Assembly (NCBI GenBank): GCA_020024555.1
Contig: JAHHTQ010000015.1
Location: 1-43,020, forward strand
From: Angelakisella sp.
GTDB taxonomy: Bacteria; Bacillota; Clostridia; Oscillospirales; Ruminococcaceae
Direction: 5' to 3'
DNA length: 43,020 nucleotides
Shown here: positions 25,962-34,427 of the stretch, piece by piece
Layout: each line of letters starts with the position of its first letter
Numbering within the stretch: position 1 is the stretch's first letter
Notes under the pieces: model-generated
The model's input: the letters and a program-made list of their open reading frames with translations, nothing else
The model's database searches: none
Told to the model about the DNA's origin: nothing
Program-made: the position numbers and the translations under genes

Positions 25962-25975
25962 GGAGGTAGCTAACT

Positions 25976-26158
25976 ATGGCAGATACAGTTAAAATTAAGC
26001 TTGTAAAAGGTTTTGCAGGCAGAAAAAAACCCCAGATAGCTACAGCTTATTCACTGGGTCTAAGAAAAATAGGCGACGTTACAGAGCAACCAAACAATGT
26101 GGCTACTCAGGGTAAACTCGCTAAGATTATACACCTTGTAGAGGTATTAAACAAATAA
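25976..26158 (+). CDS. rpmD: 50S ribosomal protein L30
   Basis: A 60-residue L30, the short bacterial form. Contains VKLVKGFAGRKKP-like start (read VKIKLVKGFAGRKKPQ) followed by LGLRKIGDVTEQPNN. TAAGGAGG precedes the ATG. Confidence 0.95.
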   Translation: MADTVKIKLVKGFAGRKKPQIATAYSLGLRKIGDVTEQPNNVATQGKLAKIIHLVEVLNK

Positions 26159-26171
26159 GGAGGTGCAAGTA

Positions 26172-26612
26172 ATGAAGTTGCATGAACTATCACCGGTTGA
26201 AGGCTCAACAAAAAGAGCTTATAGAGTTGGTAGAGGTACTGGCAGTGGTAACGGAAAAACAGCTGGTAAAGGACACAAAGGTCAAAATGCACGTTCAGGC
26301 GGCGGTGTAAGACCGGGCTTTGAAGGTGGACAAATGCCTTTACACAGACGTATTCCTAAGAGAGGTTTCGTTAATATATTCGCAACTAAATACGCAACAA
26401 TAAATGTACGTGATTTGGAATGTTTCGAGAACGGAGCTGTTGTTAATGCCGAAACTCTAATAGAAGCTGGAATACTTAAAAATGCTATGGACGGCGTAAA
26501 AGTATTGGGTAACGGCGAATTAACAAAAAAACTTACAGTAGAAGCAGCTGCTTTCTCCGAGGGTGCCAAGAGTAAAATCGAAGCAGCCGGCGGAAAGGCA
26601 GAGGTGAAATAA
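26172..26612 (+). CDS. rplO: 50S ribosomal protein L15
   Basis: L15 is a late-assembly 50S protein. 146 residues; starts MKLHELSPVEGSTK, followed by the glycine-rich GRGTGSGNGKTAGKGHKGQ. ATG 26172 is 7 nt after AAGGAGG; the longer GTG reading at 26163 overlaps that site. Confidence 0.97.
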   Translation: MKLHELSPVEGSTKRAYRVGRGTGSGNGKTAGKGHKGQNARSGGGVRPGFEGGQMPLHRRIPKRGFVNIFATKYATINVRDLECFENGAVVNAETLIEAGILKNAMDGVKVLGNGELTKKLTVEAAAFSEGAKSKIEAAGGKAEVK

Positions 26613-26613
26613 A

Positions 26614-27903
26614 ATGTGGCAAACCATTAGAAATGCTTGGAAAATTGCAGATTTACGTAAGAAAATATTGTACACATTAATGATTTTAGTTGTAGTACGA
26701 TTGGGCTCAGCAATTCCGGTTCCTTTTTTGAATTCCGCAGCGCTACAAGCTATGATGACTGCTGATGGAAGTCTTTTGGGATATTTGGACGTGTTGACAG
26801 GTGGCGCGCTTAGTCAGGCAACATTGTTCGCGCTTTCTATCTCGCCTTATATTACGGCATCTATTGTCATTCAGCTTTTGACAGTTGCTATTCCTCCTTT
26901 GGAGAGACTGGCAAAGTCAGGAGAAGACGGACAAAAGAAGCTGAAAAAAATCAATCGTTACACAACAGTAGCTCTTGCTGTTTTTCAATCAATAGCATTC
27001 TACTTCTTGTTTAAAAATGGTTACAATGCTGTTAGTGTATACAACAACAGTATCGCAAATGTGCTTGTAGCACTTACTATTGTCGCAACATTTACAGCAG
27101 GTTCAATGGTAGTTGTATGGTTGGGCGAACGTATCGACGAAAAAGGTATTGGTAACGGTATATCTATGATTTTGTTTGTAGGTATAGTTTCCCGTGGTCC
27201 CGGCGCTATCTATGGTTTGATTCAAAACTTTGCAAAAGGCCCTCAATACTATGTATACGTTCCACTTGTAATTTTGTTGTTCGTAGCTATGATTTCTTTC
27301 ATTGTTGTAATGAACAGCGCAGAAAGAAGAATTACTATTCAATATGCAAAAATTACAAGAGGCAACAAAATGTGGGGAGGTCAAAAATCTTACCTTCCGA
27401 TTAAAGTATCAATGTCAGGCGTTTTGCCTATCATTTTTGCAAGTACTTTCCTTGCAATTCCAGGAACACTAAAAAGCTTTATTGACCCACAGGGTACTAC
27501 AGGTTTTGGTAGATTTTTGGGATACTTTAACTACAACACATGGCTATACGCTGTCTTGTACTTCTTCCTAATTATAGGATTCAACTATTTCTATATTGCT
27601 ATCCAATACAACCCTGTTGAAATGGCTAACAATATAAAGAGCAATCATGGTGCAATACCCGGTATTAAGCCTGGTAGATCGACAGTAGAGTTCATTCAAA
27701 AGAGAATAAACAGAGTAACTTTGGCTGGCGCTTTAATGCTCGCAGTTATAGCTATTCTTCCAATTATATTGGGTTCACTTATGGGAATGAATATTTCACT
27801 TGGCGGTACATCAATAATCATTCTTGTAGGTGTGGCTTTGGATACTGTCAGAAGCTTGGAATCACAGATGATGATGCGTCATCACAAAGGCTTCTTGGAG
27901 TAA
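26614..27903 (+). CDS. secY: preprotein translocase channel subunit SecY
   Basis: SecY forms the protein-conducting membrane channel with SecE and SecG. 429 residues with ten membrane helices; the plug and lateral-gate region holds LLGYLDVLTGGALSQATLFA, followed by ISPYITASIVIQLL. The cytoplasmic loop motif NPVEMANNIKSNHGAIPGI and the C-terminal ESQMMMRHHKGF are also present. Starts one base after the rplO stop, so it is translationally linked. Confidence 0.98.
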   Translation: MWQTIRNAWKIADLRKKILYTLMILVVVRLGSAIPVPFLNSAALQAMMTADGSLLGYLDVLTGGALSQATLFALSISPYITASIVIQLLTVAIPPLERLAKSGEDGQKKLKKINRYTTVALAVFQSIAFYFLFKNGYNAVSVYNNSIANVLVALTIVATFTAGSMVVVWLGERIDEKGIGNGISMILFVGIVSRGPGAIYGLIQNFAKGPQYYVYVPLVILLFVAMISFIVVMNSAERRITIQYAKITRGNKMWGGQKSYLPIKVSMSGVLPIIFASTFLAIPGTLKSFIDPQGTTGFGRFLGYFNYNTWLYAVLYFFLIIGFNYFYIAIQYNPVEMANNIKSNHGAIPGIKPGRSTVEFIQKRINRVTLAGALMLAVIAILPIILGSLMGMNISLGGTSIIILVGVALDTVRSLESQMMMRHHKGFLE

Positions 27904-27929
27904 TCCGACATACAGCGGAGGATTATAAA

Positions 27930-28568
27930 ATGAATTTGATTATTATGGGAGCACCGGGAGCGGGAAAAGGTACTCAGGCTGAAATTATCAGCGAGAGATA
28001 CGAAATTCCTACAATTTCCACGGGTGCAACCCTTAGGGAAGCAATAAAGAGTGGTAGCGAGCTTGGTATTCTTGCCAAAAGTCTTATTGATGACGGTAAG
28101 TTTGTATCAGATGATGTTATCAATCCAATAGTCAAGACTCGTCTACAACAAACAGATTGCGAAAACGGATTTATCCTAGACGGATATCCTCGCAATATGG
28201 AACAAGCAAAAGCCCTTGTTGATATGGGTATTCATATTGACAGAGTATTGTATATAGAACTTTCCGATGAAACTGTTATAGAGCGACTTTCGGGAAGACG
28301 AATTTGTGAAAACTGCGGAACAAGCTATCATACAAGGTACAATCCTTCACAAACAGGAGAACTTTGCGAACTTTGCGGAGGTAAGTTAATCACACGCAAA
28401 GACGATAGACCTGAAACAGTAAGAGAACGTTTGGAAATTTTCCACAAGACAACCTATCCTGTTGTAGAATACTATAAGGAAAAGGGAATTTTGACAGTTG
28501 TTCAAAGTGATGATTCAGTGGAAGTTACAACCGAAAGAACGTTGAGAGCGTTGGAGGAACAGCTATGA
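27930..28568 (+). CDS. adk: adenylate kinase, zinc LID type
   Basis: Converts ATP and AMP to two ADP in the cytoplasm. 212 residues; P-loop GAPGAGKGT (residues 7-15), the DGYPRN motif, and a long LID domain with four cysteines (about 126, 129, 146, 149) that bind structural zinc, as in many Gram-positives. Overlaps map by 4 nt (ATGA). Confidence 0.98.
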   Translation: MNLIIMGAPGAGKGTQAEIISERYEIPTISTGATLREAIKSGSELGILAKSLIDDGKFVSDDVINPIVKTRLQQTDCENGFILDGYPRNMEQAKALVDMGIHIDRVLYIELSDETVIERLSGRRICENCGTSYHTRYNPSQTGELCELCGGKLITRKDDRPETVRERLEIFHKTTYPVVEYYKEKGILTVVQSDDSVEVTTERTLRALEEQL

Positions 28569-29314
28569 TTGTGCTGAAAACCAAAAACGAAATAACAGAA
28601 ATACAAAAAGCTTGCAGAATATCGGCGCTTGCTCTAAAAGCAGGAGTCGATGCTGTAAGACCGGGTGTAACAACCTGGGAAATAAATCGTGTAATACACG
28701 ATTGCATTACCAAAAATAACGCTAAACCCGCATTTTTGGGTTATGGCGGTTTTCCGGCGGCGGCATGTATATCTATAAATGAAGAAGTTATCCATGGTAT
28801 ACCATCAAAACACAGAGTGGTTAATGAGGGCGATATTGTCAGCATTGATGTCGGCGCGATATATAATGGCTACTATGGGGATAACGCATTTACAGTGGGC
28901 GCAGGTGAAATAAGTGATGAGTTAAAACAATTACTTGCAGTAACCGAAAAGTCATTGTATCTTGGTATAGAGGCGGCGCAAACAGGAAATCGTCTTGGCG
29001 ATATAGGTAATGCTGTGCAAAGCTATTGCGAAAGTTTTGGCTATGGAGTTGTTAGAGACTTTGTCGGTCACGGCTGTGGCAAACAGCTTCATGAGTCACC
29101 AGAAGTTCCAAACTACGGAACAAAGGGTAGAGGTCTTAGATTGACATCGGGTATGACAATAGCGATTGAACCTATGATAAATCTTAAAGGAGCGTCTGTG
29201 TACGTTAAAGATGATAAATGGACAGTAGTTACAGATTCGGGTCTGCCTTCCGCGCATTTTGAACACACAATAGCTATTACTGACAATGGTCCTGTAATAC
29301 TTACTAAAATATAA
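28565..29314 (+). CDS. map: type I methionine aminopeptidase
   Basis: Removes initiator methionine from nascent chains. 249 residues; metal ligands lie in SIDVGAIYNGYYGDNA (two Asp), GHGCGKQLHE (His), AIEPM (Glu) and FEHT (Glu). Starts inside the adk stop, so it is coupled to it. The secY-adk-map order is standard for Firmicutes. Confidence 0.98.
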   Translation: MIVLKTKNEITEIQKACRISALALKAGVDAVRPGVTTWEINRVIHDCITKNNAKPAFLGYGGFPAAACISINEEVIHGIPSKHRVVNEGDIVSIDVGAIYNGYYGDNAFTVGAGEISDELKQLLAVTEKSLYLGIEAAQTGNRLGDIGNAVQSYCESFGYGVVRDFVGHGCGKQLHESPEVPNYGTKGRGLRLTSGMTIAIEPMINLKGASVYVKDDKWTVVTDSGLPSAHFEHTIAITDNGPVILTKI

Positions 29315-29327
29315 GTAGGTGATATTT

Positions 29328-29573
29328 GTGGTTGTTGGCGCAGTAGTAAGAATATTGAGTGGTCGAGATAAAGGCAAACTGATGATGGTGACTGATAACG
29401 CAGACGGAAAGTTTTTTGTGGCTGACGGCAAAAGGCGAAAGCTGGAATGTCCAAAGCAAAAAAATCCAAAGCATATTGAGGCAACTGATATGATAATTGA
29501 TGTTGCGTTGGTTACAGGAAATAAAAAACTTGTTAAATTGCTAAAAGATATAGGCGATAAAGTGAGTAATTAG
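29328..29573 (+). CDS. KOW-domain RNA-binding protein (L14e/L6e-like)
   Basis: An 81-residue protein with an N-terminal KOW motif, VVGAVVRILSGRDKGKLMMV, and a short basic-to-neutral C-terminus. Small KOW proteins occupy this exact place between map and infA in many Clostridia; their job is unknown, but ribosome or rRNA binding is likely. I prefer GTG 29328, about 8 nt after AGGTG; a GTG at 29319 overlaps that site. Confidence 0.85.
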   Translation: MVVGAVVRILSGRDKGKLMMVTDNADGKFFVADGKRRKLECPKQKNPKHIEATDMIIDVALVTGNKKLVKLLKDIGDKVSN

Positions 29574-29593
29574 ATTAAAGGAGGTTATACCAA

Positions 29594-29812
29594 ATGTCAA
29601 AACAAGATGTTATAGAACTTGAAGGTACTGTTTTGGAAGCGCTGCCAAACGCGCAGTTTAAAGTAGAGCTGCCAAATGGTCACGTTATACTTGCACATAT
29701 ATCGGGTAAACTTCGTATGAACTATATACGTATATTGCCTGGTGATAAAGTAACAATAGAAATGTCACCATACGATTTGACAAAAGGACGTATTACATGG
29801 CGTTCCAAATAA
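29594..29812 (+). CDS. infA: translation initiation factor IF-1
   Basis: IF-1 blocks the ribosomal A site during initiation. 72 residues, a single S1/OB fold: VIELEGTVLEALPNAQFKVE, then HISGKLRMNYIRILPGDKV and LTKGRITWR. AAAGGAGG upstream. Confidence 0.98.
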   Translation: MSKQDVIELEGTVLEALPNAQFKVELPNGHVILAHISGKLRMNYIRILPGDKVTIEMSPYDLTKGRITWRSK

Positions 29813-29889
29813 TATGGTGAAAAATAAACGATAGCGAAATTCAAAAGAATTTCAAACAAAGGTTAAACTAAATAAGGAGGTAATTTCAA

Positions 29890-30003
29890 ATGAAAGTAAG
29901 ACCTTCCGTAAAGCCAATTTGCGAAAAATGTAAGGTTATTAAGCGTAAGGGTAAAATAATGGTTATTTGCGCAAACCCAAAGCATAAGCAACGTCAAGGC
30001 TAA
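29890..30003 (+). CDS. rpmJ: 50S ribosomal protein L36, zinc type
   Basis: A 37-residue gene I read directly: MKVRPSVKPICEKCKVIKRK at the start and ANPKHKQRQG at the end. Cys11, Cys14, Cys27 and His32 form the zinc site of the C+ form. ATG 29890 has AAGGAGG about 8 nt upstream. The infA-rpmJ-rpsM order is the usual one. Confidence 0.97.
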   Translation: MKVRPSVKPICEKCKVIKRKGKIMVICANPKHKQRQG

Positions 30004-30095
30004 TAAGAACTTTTAAAGAAAAGTTCGAGTGAAAACCATAACAAAATTTACTTAGTAGTTATGGGAAATCCACAGAATAATGGAGGTGCAAATAT
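30004..30095 (+). promoter_or_regulatory. structured rpmJ-rpsM spacer, candidate regulatory site
   Basis: Two hairpins occupy this 92-nt gap: GAACTTTT-AAAG-AAAAGTTC (30007-30026) and CCATAAC (30036-30042) with GTTATGG (30058-30064). In E. coli the leader before rpsM is the S4-binding alpha-operon regulator; this placement is similar, but no sequence resemblance is claimed. Confidence 0.4.
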
Positions 30096-30464
30096 ATGGC
30101 TCGTATAGCCGGTATAGATCTACCAAGAGAAAAGAGAGTTGAAATAGGACTAACTTATATCTATGGTATAGGCAGACAAACTGCAACTAAAATACTTGAA
30201 GCAACAGGTGTAAACCCTGACATTCGAGTTAAAGATTTGACAGAAGATCAAGAAAACGCAATACGTGACTACATTGACAAAAACATTGCTGTTGAAGGTG
30301 ACCTTCGCAGAGAAGTTGCTCTTAACATCAAGAGACTTGTTGAAGTTGGTTGTTACAGAGGCGTTCGTCACAGAAAAGGTCTTCCAGTAAGAGGTCAAAG
30401 AACAAAGACAAACGCAAGAACAAGAAAAGGTCCTAAGAAGACTATTGCTAATAAGAAGAAATAA
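30096..30464 (+). CDS. rpsM: 30S ribosomal protein S13
   Basis: S13 forms head bridges to the 50S. 122 residues; starts MARIAGIDLPREKRVEIGLT and has the C-terminal RGLPVRGQRT-like tail (read KGLPVRGQRTKTNARTRKG). GGAGG lies close to the ATG. Confidence 0.97.
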   Translation: MARIAGIDLPREKRVEIGLTYIYGIGRQTATKILEATGVNPDIRVKDLTEDQENAIRDYIDKNIAVEGDLRREVALNIKRLVEVGCYRGVRHRKGLPVRGQRTKTNARTRKGPKKTIANKKK

Positions 30465-30478
30465 GGAGGGGAAGAACA

Positions 30479-30880
30479 ATGGCAAAACAACCTGTTAAAA
30501 AGGCAACTGTTCGTAAACGTCGTGAACGTAAAAACATTGAACGTGGCGCCGCTCACATTCAGTCTACATTTAACAATACAATCGTTACTATAACAGATAC
30601 TCAAGGTAATGCTTTGAGCTGGGCAAGTGCTGGTGGATTGGGCTTCCGTGGTTCTAAAAAATCTACTCCTTTTGCTGCGCAAACAGCAGCAGAAGTTGCA
30701 GCAAAAGCAGCTATGGAGCATGGTCTAAAAACTGTTGAAGTATTTGTAAAAGGTCCTGGTGCAGGTAGAGAAGCTGCTATCAGAGCTTTGCAAGGTGCTG
30801 GACTAGAAGTTACAATGATTAAAGACGTAACACCTATCCCACACAATGGTTGCCGTCCACCAAAAAGAAGACGTGTATAA
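30479..30880 (+). CDS. rpsK: 30S ribosomal protein S11
   Basis: S11 lies on the platform near the E site. 133 residues; contains HIQSTFNNTIVTITDTQGN and the C-terminal TPIPHNGCRPPKRRRV. GGAGGGG upstream. Confidence 0.98.
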   Translation: MAKQPVKKATVRKRRERKNIERGAAHIQSTFNNTIVTITDTQGNALSWASAGGLGFRGSKKSTPFAAQTAAEVAAKAAMEHGLKTVEVFVKGPGAGREAAIRALQGAGLEVTMIKDVTPIPHNGCRPPKRRRV

Positions 30881-30904
30881 TCGAAATAAAGGAGGTTATT
30901 TATT

Positions 30905-31525
30905 ATGGCAAGATATACCGGAGCTTCATGCAGACTTTGCCGTCGTGAAGGTAAAAAACTTTTCCTAAAAGGTGAAAGATGCTATTCGGATAAATGTGCT
31001 TTAACTCGCCAAAGACCAATTCCGGGTCAACACGGCGCAGGTAGAAAGAAAATATCAGAGTATGGTTTGCAAATGCGTACAAAGCAAAGTGCAAAGAGAT
31101 ACTATGGCGTATTGGAGAATCAATTTGCTCATTATTTTGAGATGGCTGATCGTCAAGCAGGTATGACAGGTGAAAACCTACTAAGAATACTTGAATCACG
31201 CCTAGACAATATCGTTTATCGTGCAGGTTTCGCTGCTTCCCGTAAAGAGGCTCGTCAGCTAATCCGTCACGGTTTCTTTAACCTAAATGGTCACAAAGCT
31301 AACATTCCATCAATACTAACAAAAGCCGGTGACGTTATATCAGTTACTAAGACAGACAGTAACAAAATCAAGACAGTTGTAGAAGCAAATTCTGCACGTC
31401 CAAAACCACAATGGATGGATATTGACTCAGACAAGTTAACTGTAAAAGTTATCCAACTTCCTGCACGTGAAGATATCGACTTTGATGTTCAGGAACACCT
31501 AATTGTCGAGTTGTACAGCAAATAA
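30905..31525 (+). CDS. rpsD: 30S ribosomal protein S4, zinc type
   Basis: S4 is a primary assembly protein and a fidelity factor. 206 residues; the N-terminus carries a cysteine cluster (CRLCRREG...CYSDKC) that binds zinc in C+ forms, and the S4 RNA-binding domain follows with SRLDNIVYRAGFAASRKEAR. Found inside the alpha operon, unlike in B. subtilis where rpsD is separate. Confidence 0.98.
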   Translation: MARYTGASCRLCRREGKKLFLKGERCYSDKCALTRQRPIPGQHGAGRKKISEYGLQMRTKQSAKRYYGVLENQFAHYFEMADRQAGMTGENLLRILESRLDNIVYRAGFAASRKEARQLIRHGFFNLNGHKANIPSILTKAGDVISVTKTDSNKIKTVVEANSARPKPQWMDIDSDKLTVKVIQLPAREDIDFDVQEHLIVELYSK

Positions 31526-31589
31526 TAATTAGCATACAGATAGTAGGAAGTAATAAGAACAACAAGTCTTATAGGGGAGGTTACACTTT

Positions 31590-32555
31590 ATGGTTAAAAT
31601 TATTGAGCCAAAGATAGAAACCCAAGAACTGAAATCAGATGGTACTTACGGTAAATTTACAGCGGCGCCACTTGAAAGAGGTTTTGGAATAACACTCGGA
31701 AACAGTTTAAGACGAGTTCTGCTCTCCTCGCTTCCTGGTGTAGCCGTTTCGTCAATAAAGATTGACGGTGTACAGCATGAATTTTCTACAATACCCGGAG
31801 TAAAAGAAGATGTTGTAGAGATGATTCTTAACATAAAAGGTTTGACAGCAAAACTATATTGCGACGAGCCTGTAACTGTAAGAATAGCTGCCGAGGGTGA
31901 ATGTGAGGTAACAGCGGGATCTATAACAGGAAGTTCCGAAGTTGAAATTCTTGACCCAGGTATGCACATTGCAACATTGGACGGGGGTGCAAAGCTAAAT
32001 ATGGAATTGACACTTGAAAAAGGCCAAGGCTATGTTTCTGCTGACCGTAACAAAGCAATCGCTAAGGAAAAGGGCACAGACGCACCTGTTGGTACTATCT
32101 TTGTTGATAGTATCTATACTCCTGTTTTAAAGGTGAACTATTCGGTTGAAAATACCAGAGTTGAACAGATAACAGACTATGATAAGCTAACACTTGAAGT
32201 ATGGACCGATGGTACCATATCTGCAAAAGAAGGTGTTAGTCTTGCTGCCAAGATCCTCAATAGACAACTCAACCACTTCGTAGAACTTTCTGATGAAGTG
32301 AGCTCAACAGAGATTTTGGAAAAGAAAGAGGACACTGGTAAGGATAAGATTCTTGAGATGACCATTGAAGAGCTTGACCTATCTGTTCGTGCCTTTAACT
32401 GCCTAAAACGTGCTAATGTCAATACAGTTGGCGATTTAATCAATAAATCTCCTGATGAGATGATGAAAGTGCGTAATCTGGGTAAAAAGTCTTTGGAAGA
32501 AGTTATAGCTAAACTTGAAGAGTTAGGCTTTAATCTTACTGATGAGGAAGAATAA
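31590..32555 (+). CDS. rpoA: RNA polymerase alpha subunit
   Basis: The alpha dimer scaffolds RNA polymerase and contacts promoters and activators. 321 residues: N-terminal assembly domain with LERGFGITLGNSLRRVLLSS, linker, and C-terminal domain with NCLKRANVNTVGDLI and RNLGKKSLEEV. Start ATG 31590 after GGGGAGG. Confidence 0.98.
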   Translation: MVKIIEPKIETQELKSDGTYGKFTAAPLERGFGITLGNSLRRVLLSSLPGVAVSSIKIDGVQHEFSTIPGVKEDVVEMILNIKGLTAKLYCDEPVTVRIAAEGECEVTAGSITGSSEVEILDPGMHIATLDGGAKLNMELTLEKGQGYVSADRNKAIAKEKGTDAPVGTIFVDSIYTPVLKVNYSVENTRVEQITDYDKLTLEVWTDGTISAKEGVSLAAKILNRQLNHFVELSDEVSSTEILEKKEDTGKDKILEMTIEELDLSVRAFNCLKRANVNTVGDLINKSPDEMMKVRNLGKKSLEEVIAKLEELGFNLTDEEE

Positions 32556-32626
32556 AGAGGCGAAAGAAAAAGTTTTCGAAATACAGAAAACATATTAGTA
32601 TTCATAAAGAAAAGGAGTGATTATAA

Positions 32627-32968
32627 ATGCCAGGAGTAAGAAAACTGGGCAGAACATCCGACCACAGAAAGGCTATGCTCCGCGCTATGGTAACTTTCCT
32701 AATGGAAAACGGCAAAATTGAAACAACAGTTACCAGAGCTAAGGAAGTACGTTCTATGGCTGAAAAGATGATCACAGTTGCTAACGGTGGAGATTTACAT
32801 TCAAAACGTCAAGTGTATTCTTATATAACAAAAGAAACAGTTGCCAAGAAATTGATTGATGAAATCGCGCCTAAATATAAAGATGTAAACGGTGGTTATA
32901 CACGTATAATAAAAATTGGACCTCGTCGTGGTGACGCAGCAGAAATGGCTATCATTGAGTTGGTTTGA
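32627..32968 (+). CDS. rplQ: 50S ribosomal protein L17
   Basis: L17 lies beside the tunnel exit. 113 residues; starts MPGVRKLGRTSDHRKAMLRA and ends PRRGDAAEMAIIELV. AAAGGAG upstream. Last gene of the super-operon; a strong terminator follows. Confidence 0.98.
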   Translation: MPGVRKLGRTSDHRKAMLRAMVTFLMENGKIETTVTRAKEVRSMAEKMITVANGGDLHSKRQVYSYITKETVAKKLIDEIAPKYKDVNGGYTRIIKIGPRRGDAAEMAIIELV

Positions 32969-32998
32969 TTTTTAGAACAGTCTTATAAATAAAAACAA

Positions 32999-33038
32999 CC
33001 CCTATATTCTAGTTTAATAGAATGTAGGGGCTTTTTTT
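32999..33038 (+). terminator. terminator of the ribosomal protein operon
   Basis: Stem CCCCTATATTCT (32999-33010) with AGAATGTAGGGG (33019-33030), one mismatch, then C and seven T. It is convergent with the peptidoglycan-binding gene ending at 33050. Confidence 0.92.
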
Positions 33039-33049
33039 ACTTATAAGTT

Positions 33050-34411
33050 TTATTTTCTGATATAATTATTATATTCTTGCGCTATTTTGTTCCATGTAAC
33101 AGGTCCGACAGTGCCGGTAGTCGGTAGCCCGAATAATCCCTGAAATGCTTTGACATCAGCTTCTGTTTGTGTGCCAAAGTATCCTGTTATAGGCAATTTG
33201 GAAAGCTTTGGAGAAATGGAACTGATAGTATTCAGATATTTTTGTAAATCAAGCACATCATTATTGCGTAGTCCCAAGGATAAAAAGTATCCGGGATATA
33301 GTTTAGCTTCACCCTGGAAATAATTTTCAGGTAAAGAGTTCACAATATCAAGATATAATTCTTGCATTTTGTTCCATGTCAATCTTCCAACATTACCGGT
33401 AATCGGTAGTCCGTATATAGATTGGAAAGTAAATACTGCATCTTCTGTTTCCTGCCCAAAATCACCGTCAATATTAATTACCGGCAGTGTAGGCGTAAAA
33501 TATCCAATGACAGAAAGATAGTATTGTATTAATGAAACGGGTTCGCCCTTGCTTCCTTTTTTTATCTCGGTAACAAATGGCGGGGTAACATCTTGTATTT
33601 GCAGACCTTCTGAGTTTAGTTCGGATAGTTTTTTAACGCTGTTGAATATTTCTTTTATTTTGTACCATGTGCCTTTTCCAACGATACCGTCAGGTGTTAA
33701 GTTAAAAATACGCTGGAATTCTTTGACTGCCTTATCAGTTTCAACAGTAAATACACCTTTCGGTGAATTTATACGGGGGATTGCCGGAAAATTTCGGCGG
33801 ATACGGTTTAACTGATTTTGGATAATAAATACATCGTTGTTTGAATCCCCCAGTTTTAAAGGAGTTCCCGGATAGGAAAGAGGTATCTTATCAACGGGAG
33901 CATTACGTACAAGGTTTATATCATTACCATAATAGTAAGTAAGTATTTCATAAGGACTTTTTCCCTGTTCGGCAAGCGGTACTGTTCCCCATTGTGACAA
34001 TCCGTCACAGGTAACGGTTGTACCGTTGCAGAATTGTGTAAAATATGGTTCTACACTACCTTGTTTAACAACATAGTCATTAAATATATCGTCAACTATT
34101 TTACTTATATCACTGAAAATTTCTCTTTGGTACTTGTATGCTTGGTCGAACTGTGTGGAGCTTGTTATATCGAAGTCATAACCACGGGAGCGATAATATT
34201 CTGTATATACTCTATTTAGCGCAAAAGAGACTATTGCGTATATATTTGCGCGAAGTGAATTTTCGGGCCAAGTGGGATAAATTTCGCTGGATGCAACACT
34301 TTTTATATAGTCAGTAAAGGGAACGGTAACATTTTGCGCAGGTTGGTCAGGCTTTCCGAGATGTACGGTTATTGTTTCGGGGATTACAGGTAGATTTGGT
34401 TTTGTCGCCAT
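33050..34411 (-). CDS. SpoIID-like domain protein with three peptidoglycan-binding repeats
   Basis: A 453-residue protein. The N-terminal part (about 1-180) reads like a SpoIID/LytB-type domain: a beta start, VASSEIYPTWPENSLRANIY, then SFALNRVYTEYYRSRGYDF, then TVTCDGLSQWGT. Three PG_binding_1 repeats follow (about 190-265, 290-360, 380-450), each with the D/G-x-F-G...TWxKI pattern. No signal peptide is visible. Proteins of this layout are common in spore-forming Clostridia and I infer a role in the spore envelope or cortex, not proven here. ATG 34409-34411 has GGAGGAG about 9 nt upstream; the longer frame to 34474 overlaps the upstream gene. It forms an operon with that gene (16-nt gap). Confidence 0.85.
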   Translation of the reverse strand: MATKPNLPVIPETITVHLGKPDQPAQNVTVPFTDYIKSVASSEIYPTWPENSLRANIYAIVSFALNRVYTEYYRSRGYDFDITSSTQFDQAYKYQREIFSDISKIVDDIFNDYVVKQGSVEPYFTQFCNGTTVTCDGLSQWGTVPLAEQGKSPYEILTYYYGNDINLVRNAPVDKIPLSYPGTPLKLGDSNNDVFIIQNQLNRIRRNFPAIPRINSPKGVFTVETDKAVKEFQRIFNLTPDGIVGKGTWYKIKEIFNSVKKLSELNSEGLQIQDVTPPFVTEIKKGSKGEPVSLIQYYLSVIGYFTPTLPVINIDGDFGQETEDAVFTFQSIYGLPITGNVGRLTWNKMQELYLDIVNSLPENYFQGEAKLYPGYFLSLGLRNNDVLDLQKYLNTISSISPKLSKLPITGYFGTQTEADVKAFQGLFGLPTTGTVGPVTWNKIAQEYNNYIRK

Positions 34412-34427
34412 TGTATATATCTCCTCC

